From assembly GCA_001599755.1 (NCBI GenBank), contig BCHX01000009.1, positions 124,001 to 188,000 on the forward strand: 64,000 nt of DNA, written 5' to 3'. Below the pieces are notes generated by a model. The model did no database searches. It saw only the letters and a list, made by a program, of their open reading frames with translations, and was not told where the DNA came from. A program made the position numbers and the translations under genes. Source of the stretch: Gliomastix tumulicola. Its lineage: Eukaryota; Ascomycota; Sordariomycetes; Hypocreales; Bionectriaceae. Positions 54,894 through 64,000 of the stretch are shown in pieces (positions within the stretch are counted from its first letter, which is position 1; each line of letters opens with the position of its first letter).

Positions 54894-57113
54894 CTACTCG
54901 CCCGATAGCCGCTGCACTATTAAAACGGCGAGGTTCGCCCAGAGCCAGTCTGTCCCCGTCCATGCGGATGGCCTGGAAGCGCTCTTTTCCTCGTAGTAGC
55001 TCACGTAGAACCCCAACGAAGCCAAATGAAATACCGAAGGAGGATGGAAGTTGAGTGAGCCCTGTTCGTAGGAGAACATCGGGCTGACAACACAGAGCAG
55101 ATTAATAAACCAGATCTGCCGAAATACGAAGGCAGAGTTTCGGGGAATGAGGTATAGAGAAGAGAGAAGGATGTGCCTGAGGAGGAGAACGCCCGTGAAT
55201 GTCGAGACCGAGTAGTCGCCACTCTTAAACGCAAAGGTGTTGTCCAGAATCTCCATAAAGCTGATGAGTATATTGGGCATGGGGTCTGGACCAATTTTCC
55301 GGATCAAATACAGGATGTAATAGGGCCCAAGTATCAAAGCGATCATGCTCATAAGTGTCACTATGAAGGCAGACACCAAGCCCCATAATGCACTCACCCC
55401 ATGATAGGAGGCCGCTAAACGAGTCAGTGCTTTGAACTGGAAAGCGATATTAGAGAGCAGAGCCAAAGACTCTTTCAGATCCACCGAAATCATCGTAGTC
55501 TCGAGGACTTTCTCCTGCCTGACCACTGGAAAATACACGGCGGTTGGCGCGGCCTGTGGTACGTAGTCACACTGAACTTTTGTAAACCCGTACCACCTCT
55601 GGACAAGCTCACTAATACCCAGGTTGATGTTTTTCTGCCATTTTCGGGACGAGATGGCGACTTCAAGTGCCGAAGTCTCGCCTGACGTTTCGTGCTCAAG
55701 GCGCAGGGAAACCTTCACTTGGCCGGTCAAGATCTGGGACGCCTTGATCTTGAGTGCCGAGTTGTACGGTTGCCGCTTCGCATTGATGGAGACCTCGGTG
55801 CATCGTAGTCCTCTCGGCAGATCGGGGGTACGCAAGATGTAAGGAACACGCTCCTGGGCGGCGGAGACATGGTGCAGGCTAAGATCAAACGTGATGGACT
55901 CTTGGGGCCAGAGATCCCATGCGGCCGCGTCGACAAGCATCAGCGGTCCCTCGGCCCGGCCGTAAGCACTCCCGTCGGCATTATAGACCTGCCTCAGGAC
56001 CGGTATGGCATAAAGCATGTGAGGCCTATCTCGTTCGAAGCAGGGAAGAACAACATACGCTTCCTGATCTAGGGATTTGGGAAGCGAAATCTGGAGTCGG
56101 CTGGCAGAGACAAGCCAGCTTTTGTGGATTGGGAGAAAGTCCCTGGCCTGGGCACCTCGGAATGCCCTTGGACTCGGTGCTAGGAGGCTCTGGAATGTTT
56201 CTGCGCCTACGGGCCGGGGAGGATTTGCATACCAAGGATGCTTCTTCCAGACCAAGGCGGCGCAGGCGGAGCGCCACGGGCTCTGCGAAGGCGATTCTAT
56301 CAACGTCGCCCCCCACAAGAATGTTGAGAAAAGACCCGGCCGGGTGTTCCAGACAAGAAGCGTGGGATCGAACCGGTAGATGGCAATCTCCATCTGCAGC
56401 CGCTGAAACGCCTGTGCGCCGCCCTCGCCGTACATCAGGGGGATGTTGACGTCGAATATGCCAAACAGGCAGTACGCCATGTCCTCCTCCTTGGTGGTGC
56501 TGCGGCGAGATGCCCAGCTCATCTTCTCGGCGATACTGGCTTCCCGGAGCAACGTATAGGTGTCGTGTCCGCCAGTCAGGTACAACTGACCGATGCTGGT
56601 GATGTCGCTGATCTGCCCGGCCAGGTCGGCGCGACTGCCAATTTGCCTCCACCTGCAGTCGAAAAAGAGCATAGAGCGCGGCGCAATAAGCTCCTGCAGC
56701 GTCCACCCCCGAGTAAACCAGCGACTGCTCGATAGTCCCTCGGGTCCGGAATCTAGTCCAGAGATGTCGACCAGGTACGCAAGACAGACCTTGCTCGCCC
56801 GATACCACTCAAACATGCGCTTGATGGCCTCCGAAAGCTCCGTGTTGTTCGTCTTGTCGATGCAGATCGTGTCGATCCAGACGTATTCCAGCCCCAGCTC
56901 TATCGTCTTCTCGCACGCCGCCTTGATTTTGCGGTAGCCTTGGGTGTGGTTGGCGAGCCGGGGCTGCAGGAATTGCTGGTGCGTGATCTCATCGTCGCCC
57001 CATGTGTGAGATAGGATGGCATATGGAGGCCGGTTTGTGCTGTCTGGAAATGACGCGAACTCGAGAGCTGTCGCATCAAGAAGCCTCATGGCGACTGGTG
57101 CGCCAGTGCGCAT
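54894..57113 (-). CDS. HET-domain protein with C-terminal membrane region
   Basis: An intronless 739-aa protein of the heterokaryon-incompatibility family, whose HET (TIR-like) domain triggers regulated cell death in fungi on non-self recognition (family knowledge). The three HET blocks are clear: YAILSHTWGDDEITHQQF (about 31-48), GLEYVWIDTICIDKTNNTEL (about 74-93) and RWFTRGWTLQELIAP, followed by the VNIPLMYGEGGAQAFQRL segment of the HET-E/D-type subgroup. There is no NACHT or WD repeat. Instead the C-terminal third holds about four to five hydrophobic helices (for instance VSAFIVTLMSMIALILG). Members usually start MRLLDA, which here corresponds to the second ATG (57089), in good context (GCCATGA). 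The first ATG at 57113 adds eight residues. The gene borders the AT-rich transposon block. Confidence 0.92.
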   Translation of the reverse strand: MRTGAPVAMRLLDATALEFASFPDSTNRPPYAILSHTWGDDEITHQQFLQPRLANHTQGYRKIKAACEKTIELGLEYVWIDTICIDKTNNTELSEAIKRMFEWYRASKVCLAYLVDISGLDSGPEGLSSSRWFTRGWTLQELIAPRSMLFFDCRWRQIGSRADLAGQISDITSIGQLYLTGGHDTYTLLREASIAEKMSWASRRSTTKEEDMAYCLFGIFDVNIPLMYGEGGAQAFQRLQMEIAIYRFDPTLLVWNTRPGLFSTFLWGATLIESPSQSPWRSACAALVWKKHPWYANPPRPVGAETFQSLLAPSPRAFRGAQARDFLPIHKSWLVSASRLQISLPKSLDQEAYVVLPCFERDRPHMLYAIPVLRQVYNADGSAYGRAEGPLMLVDAAAWDLWPQESITFDLSLHHVSAAQERVPYILRTPDLPRGLRCTEVSINAKRQPYNSALKIKASQILTGQVKVSLRLEHETSGETSALEVAISSRKWQKNINLGISELVQRWYGFTKVQCDYVPQAAPTAVYFPVVRQEKVLETTMISVDLKESLALLSNIAFQFKALTRLAASYHGVSALWGLVSAFIVTLMSMIALILGPYYILYLIRKIGPDPMPNILISFMEILDNTFAFKSGDYSVSTFTGVLLLRHILLSSLYLIPRNSAFVFRQIWFINLLCVVSPMFSYEQGSLNFHPPSVFHLASLGFYVSYYEEKSASRPSAWTGTDWLWANLAVLIVQRLSGE

Positions 57114-57359
57114 TCACCTCCCGGGGAGACGGGGCGCACGAAGATGAAGGGCGAGAATGTGGCTTGAGAGGAAAGAGCAATGATGATATCGCCAGGTCCT
57201 CGCTCTGTGGTAGCGCTAGGGGACGAGAGGCATACTGTAATGGGGCTATGCTACCACCAGGACGCCCTGTTTAGAAGCACTGCCACGCCGCCCCAGCGCA
57301 TAGCCCAAGTATTTAGCCACGGCCGCTGAAGGGCCTGGAGCCCCATCTGGCTGCATTTT

Positions 57360-58446
57360 CTGGTTTTATTGATTACCCTTCCGAATGAGCAACCCGTTTA
57401 TCGATAATATATGCGGTTCATCTTGGTGCTTCTATGGTTTGCATATCCTCGACAAGACGCCAGCTGCCTACTCGGAATAAAAGTCGCATTGCTCCAGCAA
57501 CATAGCACATACGACCATAGCTCTTAGAGAACTCGGGGTCCCATTAAGGTCTTCCCTAGTGTTCTTGAGCATCCAGAAATGGAGGTATCTACATTAGAAG
57601 ATAGAGGCAGGCACTGCTAAAACTAGAGGTTATTAAACTGCCTAGTGGAGTTATCCTGAAAATAAAGATATCCCTACTCTACTGGATGGAAATAACACCT
57701 ACTGTTTACCACCATCTGAATAGACTAAAGTAAATACTCTTTTTTTTCTATACTATTTTAAGATACACTAGATATACCCCTTTAGTATTTTAGTGATAAT
57801 GCCTTTAATTAAGGATCCTACCCCTAATCTAGTATTACTATGAGATATATAGTATATGTATAAAGTGAGATTATTGATTTATTAGAGTATGCTTCTAGTA
57901 TTTAAATATGGGCTTTAAATAGAGGGCTCTATGTAAATTAATTTAATAAAAAGGCTCTAGTCCTTATTTAGGTTATATACTTAGGCTTTTAGCTGGCTAA
58001 CCTAGATTCTTCATGCTTCCATGTAATTCCAAGATACCTAATTAGCTAAATATTATTTAATCTATGCTTAAGGGGCTTAGCTAAGTGGAAGTGGGGTTTG
58101 CCACTATATGCCTACTTATACTAGGCCTAACCTAATTAACTACCTTTAATAGTCTACATGATGGTTGAGTTAGACTCTTGGAAGTATATAATTATATAGC
58201 TGGCGCCCCTTGAGATTAAGGCATAAGTGGCCATATATATACTGGATAAGCAGCATGATGGACACTTTCCCCTCAAGTATAGTAATAACTTCATATTTTA
58301 GGCTACAACATCTAGCTACACTGCCTACTAACTAGGAATATAGAATAGGTTATTCTATCACACTGCTTAATAGGGCTTATGGTGTAGGGCAATGAAACCT
58401 TTCCCCATCTAGTAGGCTGACAGCACCTCAATGACTATAGGAATAG
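57360..58446. repeat. AT-rich, RIP-like degenerate DNA upstream of the retroelement
   Basis: From about 57.36 kb, and strongly from 57.6 kb, base composition shifts to AT-rich sequence dense in TA and TAG/TAA. No coding frame survives. It is probably an older transposon copy or remnant damaged by repeat-induced point mutation. No family can be recognised. Confidence 0.6.
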
Positions 58447-58860
58447 TGTCACGACCCAACACTTGGCCGCTCTAGGAGAGGCCACACTTGTTACGTGTAC
58501 CCCACTTTTTCCTCTAATTATAATAGATCACCTATGTTGGATTACGCCTAATGGTGATCCCGCCTCAGTGATCCATGGATCACGGTCTCTATAAGACTAT
58601 AGCTCACAGTTACTGTAAGCTATACTATATATATATACTACAGTTATTACCTAGCTAGTATATAGATAGCCTCAGCTATTAATAAGGTTATTCACCATAA
58701 TACTTACTTCACTTATCTTTTAATATTTAAGTCTTACACCTAAACTATAACTATACTATTTAGTATAGACACCCTACTAATCCTATAAACAAGCCCCACT
58801 TATTTAGAACCTTACTCTTCTTTCACCTACCCTATAGCTATTAGAAGCCTAATTGTCACA
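58447..58860 (+). repeat. Putative 5' LTR
   Basis: Begins TGTCACGACCCAAC and ends AATTGTCACA, the TG..CA ends expected of an LTR, about 414 bp, just upstream of the gag coding region. Downstream bases (CGTTAATAGCTC) could be a mutated primer-binding site. The right LTR is not in the window, so the borders are not confirmed. Confidence 0.45.
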
Positions 58861-58979
58861 CGTTAATAGCTCTTATTCAGGACTAATACTATATCTACGC
58901 ACTAAATAATACCTAATACTATAGCTACTAACCAGCCAGCCGCGCTAAACCCTTAGGCAGCCAACCTAGTCCTAGCTAG

Positions 58980-59967
58980 ACCCACTAATGCTAAACTCAC
59001 TTAATAACTCGCCGAGGCCCAAGCCCTTATAACCTAGTATTAGCAATAAGACACTAGTGAGATTCTTAAACTAAAGGACCCTAAGAAGTTTAATAGCACA
59101 CCAGGCAAGCTCTAAGGGTTCTTAACCTAATTATAAGCCTTACACAGCTTCTACCCTAACCGCCTAGGATAATATAAGGCTAAAGTTATACACATAGAAG
59201 GTTGCCTCACTAGCACCACCCTTGCTTAGTTTAAACCCAAGATACATAACTACCTTAATAATAAAAGAGATATTAGGGATAATAAAACTAATAATATTTT
59301 CAATAATTACACTGAGTTTAAAAAGGCTATTAAGGCCACCTTTAGTATAATAGATAAGGTCTATTAAGCCAAGCAAAAGCTTATACACCTTTGATAAACC
59401 AGATCAGCTAGCAACTATATCGCTAAAATCCAATAACTCACGTCACACACTAACTAGGACGATAAACCACTTATAATAGTCATATACAACAGCCTCAAAG
59501 AAGAAGTCAAGGACAAACTATATAAACTAGAAAGACCTAACAAGTTCTCAGAGTACACGGCAATAGTAGTTCAAATTAACAACTAACTATACCAACGACG
59601 TCTAGAACATAGATAACGCAATGGCCCACGCTACCTCCCCAACCAAGGCAAAAAGCGATAGAACAACGGGAACAGATAGCGCCACAACCTCAATAGCACC
59701 ATGTACAGCAACTAAGGTCATGTAGGACCTATGGAGCTTAACGCTACTAAACACAGAAGGCCCAAGAACAATAAAAAGAATATCACTTGCTATAACTATA
59801 ACAAGAAGGGACACTACCAGCAAGAGTGCTACTCACAGAAGAAACAAGATAACAGCCAGACCCAAGAAGCTAGAACTATAGAGAAACTAAAAGAAGTAGA
59901 AGTTATTAAAAGACCTAACCACAACACCTTACATAGGACTCACGTAGGGCCTATAGTAACTAAATAA
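58980..59967 (+). pseudogene. Retrotransposon gag remnant with CCHC knuckle
   Basis: Reading the plus strand through stops gives a capsid-like protein: DPKKFNSTPGKL near 59080, then a YTEFKKAIKATF stretch near 59310, and SEYTAIVVQINN near 59550. A knuckle CYNYNKKGHYQQEC follows at about 59790-59831, in which the second zinc-binding cysteine has become Tyr (TGT to TAT, a RIP-type change). The final 79 codons are free of stops. Confidence 0.85.
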
Positions 59968-61240
59968 ACCCCTAAACATAACCTACTCTCATGGACTAAG
60001 TGCTTCCAAGATAGCTATACCACTTATAAAGACGCAAAGAAGAATAATAGGTGGTACCCCCAAGAAATCAACATATAGGAACATGGAGACAAGTACTTAT
60101 AGGACCAAGAATATAATAAGTACACCATGGATAATAATAACAACAAAGAAAAATACAAACACCTGGCCTAGGGTACTTACCTTAGTAACAAGGACCCTAA
60201 TAAAAGGTATAACCCCACGCTAAACAAGCGAGACAAGGTTATCACCATCCAAGCCATCAAACTCACACATACAGTTAAAAGGGAACTAAACCCCAGAGGA
60301 GAATTCAACGACCACCCCACGCTCAGTGTTAGTCACAAGGACCACACTAACCTCACATAGGTTTCATGCTTTAACAACACATGCAAGGACCACGCCAAAG
60401 AAAAAGCCAAGAATAGGGCCTACCCTATATAAGGCAGACAAGCATATAATAACCTATACTAGTAGAACCAAGTACAAGGATATTAAGTATACAACTAGCT
60501 AATAATAGAGACAGTCCAACTCAAGCTTAGTAGATAACTTAGTTACTGGGAGGACCCTCACCTGTCAGATTACAATAACCATCACTACGAAGTACATAAT
60601 AGGGAGAAAATTTAATAATAGCACCTCTAGAAAGACGCCAAGTACACTAGAGAAGAAAAGCATAAAGCGTAAGCGTAGGCTAACAAATTCCTCTAGACCC
60701 TAATCCCATGTAAAACATGTCTATAATACACCCTACAAAGCAGGACCTAAACCTAACTTAGAGAGATAATCCACGATGAATTCAATGAAGAAACTTGGGA
60801 AAAGGACCCAGGATAGCGACAAAAGATCAATGTAATATAATAAACCTACGTCAATAAATACCAATACAACAAAGAAGAATAAAAACACAAGGTGCACTTC
60901 ATCACTAATAATAATAAACCATGGACCGCAGAACAACTCTACCAGGGACTCCATGCTTACGAGATCTGCCACCCTAGGACCAACATTAAAGAAATTAAGG
61001 AGCAAGCTCAATAACTTAAGCTAGACAGCTTTAACTATAACACCAGGAAAGGGACACCCTAATAGCAATAATAATACTATAAGATCAAAGCTAAATACCA
61101 CGGAATGCCAGGGGCATACTAATAGAAGAACATTATTAATAGAATACCTATATAAATAACATGACTCATCTAGGACACGCTAACAGATAGGGCATCTAAT
61201 TAGGAAAACCCAAGGAACCTATGTGGAACAGAGGTCACCA
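59968..61240 (+). pseudogene. Retrotransposon linker region between gag and protease
   Basis: Stop-riddled but still partly readable, with Cys/His-containing segments (for instance CFQDSYTTYKDAKKN near 60000 and VSCFNNTCKDH near 60360). Such repeat-like linker blocks occur between knuckle and protease in several fungal gypsy elements (recalled, not checked). No independent gene is implied. Confidence 0.55.
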
Positions 61241-64000
61241 CACAGGCACTAGTAGGAAAGCTAACCTTAGAAGTCCAGATATAGGGATATCACTTGAACA
61301 CACTAGTGAATAGCGGAGCAATAGACAACTACATTACAATAGCAGTAGTAAACTAATGCCGCCTACCATAGAGTATAAAGTTGAGACTATACCCGCTTCT
61401 AAATATTAAAGGATAACTAGTGGCTTATAATAATAGGATGGTCAACAGGGAAACCAATTAAGTCACTATTAACGTCTTAGGAGAAAGCACTAACACAACC
61501 TTTAATATTATACTAATTAGAAGTCATAACATAGTACTAGGGTTTCTATAGTTACAGAATATTAACCCTAACATTAACTAGGAGCAAGGCTAACTATAAT
61601 AGTAGAACACTATAGGCTCACCTAGTGATAAGGAACTAGAAGAAACTAAATCCAAACTTAAAGCAAATTAACTAGGGAAAGTTAATTATTAAGAAAAAAG
61701 GGCAATCCAACATATACTCCAGCGATATATAAAGAAAGAGGATAACCTAGTAATAGCCTTAATAGCATTATAACCTAGAAGAAAAATAAAACAAAAAGTC
61801 CTAGGAAAACTACACTTCTACGCGAAAGAAGTATACTTAGCCTAGCATAAGGATAAGCAAGACCCTCAGGAATAGCCTAAGGATAGAATAAAATATATCC
61901 CCCTTAAATATAAAATCTACAAAGATCTATTTAAAGAATAGCCACTAACTAAATTACCACGACACAACTAGTGGAGCCACGTAATTAACCTCATCGATGG
62001 AATAAACCCTACGTTTTATAAGATTTACAATCTCACACTAGATAAAATAGAAGCACTAGATAAATACTTAGACAAGATGCTAGAGAAAGGGTACATCTAA
62101 CCTTTAATATCCATAGCAGGATACCCTATTATATTTATTAAGAAAAAGAATAGCAAGCTACAACTAGTGGTAGATTACTATGGACTTAATGTAATCACTA
62201 AGAAGAATTAAACACTATTACCTCTTATCAATGAGTTAAGGGACTAGCTTATAGGCAAGTAGATCTTTATAACACTTAACCTTAAAGGAGCCTATAACCT
62301 TATTAGGATCAAGGAAGAAGATAAATAGAAGACTATATTTAGGACTAAAAGAGGCCTATATAAATATCTAGTCATGCTATTTAGCCTTATAAACACACCA
62401 GCTATATTCCAGTAAATAATTAATTATGTACTTTACAAGTACCTTAATTAATTTATAGTAATTTACCTTAATAATATCCTAATCTTCTTAGATACCCTAG
62501 AAGAGTACAAGGAATACATCTATAAAGTCTTAAACACCTTGCAAGAAGCTAATTTACTAGTAGAACTAGAGAAGAGTTAATTCCATACACAAGAAGTCAC
62601 TTTCCTTAGTTACATTATATAACTAGGAGAAGTTATAATAAAACCTATAAAGATAGCTATAATTAAGGAATAGAAAACACCAACTTTAGTCAAGGAGATC
62701 TAATTATTTATTAGACTCACTAACTACTATAAATAATTTATCAAGGGGTTTAGTAAGATTACCACACTAATAATATCTATAACCTAAAAGGATAAGAAAT
62801 TCATCTAGACACCTAAGTATTAAAAGGCCTTTAAGTAAATTAAAGACACCATCACCTAAGAACTAGTACTAGCTATATTTAATCTAAATAAACTAGTTAA
62901 ACTAGAAACTAATACATCTAATTTCACTATAGTAAGTATACTAAGATAATAAGGTAACCAAGGATAACTATAACTAGTAGTATTCTTTTCACGGAAGCTA
63001 TATGGGCCTAAGCTTAATTACCCTATATATAATAAGGAATTTATAGTAATAATTATAAGCTTTAAAGAATTCTAATACTATCTATATAGTAGTAAACACT
63101 AAATTACTATATACACTAATTATAAGAATATAGTGTTCTTTACAACTATATAGAAGCTTAATAAACACTAAAATAGATACATAGAAATACTTATAGAATT
63201 TAACTTCAAGATAGTCCACCGCAAAGGATCAGAGAATGGCAGAGCTAACACTCTAAGCAGGTAAGCTAACTATAATAATAGACAGCTAGTCATCTAGGGA
63301 CAAGTCCTACGCCTAAATAATAAAGGAGTATTAGAATAAATAGAGCTTAGAATACTCTACTATATTAAGCCTAATAGAAACCACTATAATAAGATAATCT
63401 AATAGGTAAGATAGCACCCTATAGAACTACCACCTAAGTATTCTATAGAGGAATTAGAAGTACCCCTTATTAAGGATAGTGAAGGGAAGGATAAGATATA
63501 GATACCTAAGCCCCTATGGTAAGAAATTATCCAATATATCCACAAGCAACCAACTAGTAGATACCAAGGGATTTAATACACCTATAAATAAATACAATAA
63601 AACTATTAGTATAAGGGACTAAAGAAAGACATCTAGAAAATAGTTAAAACCTATTATAAATATAACCTCGCTAAGGCTATATAATATAAGCCTTATAGAC
63701 ACTTACAGCCACTACTAATACCCATATAACTATAGGGATTAATTATATTTAACCATATCACCAAGTTACTAGGATCTAAGGAACTAGGATTAGAGGAAGT
63801 CTATAATAGTATATTAGTAGTCACTAATAGACTAACTAAGTATAAATACTTTATCCTATATAAAGAATTAAGTAATATAGCTACACTTATATACTATTTC
63901 CTATAAGTTATAGCAGCTAACTATAGACTACCTAATAAAATTATCTTAAATAGAGGAATAATATTTACCTCCAAGTTCTAGTAAGCACTTATAGCACAAC
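61241..64000 (+). pseudogene. Retrotransposon pol remnant (PR-RT-RNaseH-IN), partial
   Basis: The protease site lies at about 61300, where the catalytic triad region reads VNSGAIDN (Asp replaced by Asn). Reverse transcriptase runs from about 62030 to 62640, with KGAYNLIRIKEEDK and a catalytic box reading YLNN in place of the usual YLDD-type motif. RNase H spans about 62960-63260 and ends VHRKGSENGRANTLSR. Integrase spans about 63530 to the window end, with YKYFILYKELSN and NRGIIFTSKF recognisable. Many in-frame TAG and TAA codons break the frame. All differences from the family pattern that I can recognise are transitions, supporting RIP. Confidence 0.88.

Larger units (their letters stand above)
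58447..64000 (+). mobile_element. Ty3/gypsy LTR retrotransposon, RIP-damaged, cut by window end
   Basis: A plus-strand element in the order LTR, gag (zinc knuckle), linker, protease, reverse transcriptase, RNase H, integrase, which is the Ty3/gypsy order. Every coding block is interrupted by TAG/TAA codons that look like CAG to TAG and TGG to TAA/TAG changes, while the reading frame itself is largely kept. This is the signature of repeat-induced point mutation (C to T and G to A, mostly at CpA) rather than of indel decay. Key acidic residues are lost to Asn. The element cannot be active from this copy. The 3' part of integrase and the right LTR lie outside the window. Confidence 0.9.

Noticed and set aside
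1..64000. CRISPR arrays, bacterial operons, riboswitches, rRNA
   Set aside because: The window is fungal nuclear DNA; no regularly spaced direct repeats or rRNA-like sequence were seen.

Overview
The window is nuclear DNA of a filamentous ascomycete (Pezizomycotina, most likely a Sordariomycete; inferred). The evidence is short 54-127 nt introns with GT..AG ends and CTRAC/CTAAC branch points, fungal-only families (HET, Zn2Cys6 regulators, secreted tannase/GH5/GH10 enzymes), and an AT-rich retrotransposon with RIP-type damage at the right end. Exon joins were worked out by hand from splice sites and reading phase; starts were placed at ATG codons.

Region 1 (0-14.6 kb): a tRNA-Arg, a tannase/feruloyl esterase, then the most unusual locus of the window, two large divergently transcribed genes of unassigned function (689 aa on the minus strand, 1228 aa on the plus strand) sharing a 0.94 kb promoter. 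These are followed by a small two-helix membrane protein, a bacterial-type cold-shock-domain protein and a 61-aa secreted six-cysteine (cystine-knot-like) peptide gene.

Region 2 (15-29 kb): a DHA1-type MFS exporter, long gene-poor stretches, a frameshifted gene for a membrane-anchored coiled-coil protein, an intronless Cys-rich protein of unknown function, a modular GH5-X2-CBM46 glucanase, and a 101-aa spliced single-pass membrane protein.

Region 3 (29.9-46.4 kb): a metabolic block. It holds a class A FAD monooxygenase, an APH-like kinase, a GH10 xylanase, a conserved fungal membrane-anchored protein, a short Zn2Cys6 protein, an intradiol ring-cleavage dioxygenase divergent from a family III CoA-transferase, an alpha/beta hydrolase, a SnoaL-like protein and a full-length Zn2Cys6 regulator. 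The part from 36.2 to 46.4 kb looks like a catabolic cluster for an aromatic compound with its own regulator (inference).

Region 4 (49-57.1 kb): a cytochrome P450, a DUF1399-type glycine-rich protein and a HET-domain protein with a C-terminal membrane region.

Region 5 (57.4-64 kb): an abrupt switch to AT-rich DNA containing a RIP-damaged Ty3/gypsy LTR retrotransposon (LTR, gag, protease, RT, RNase H, integrase) cut off by the window end. The gag and pol frames can still be read through many stop codons.
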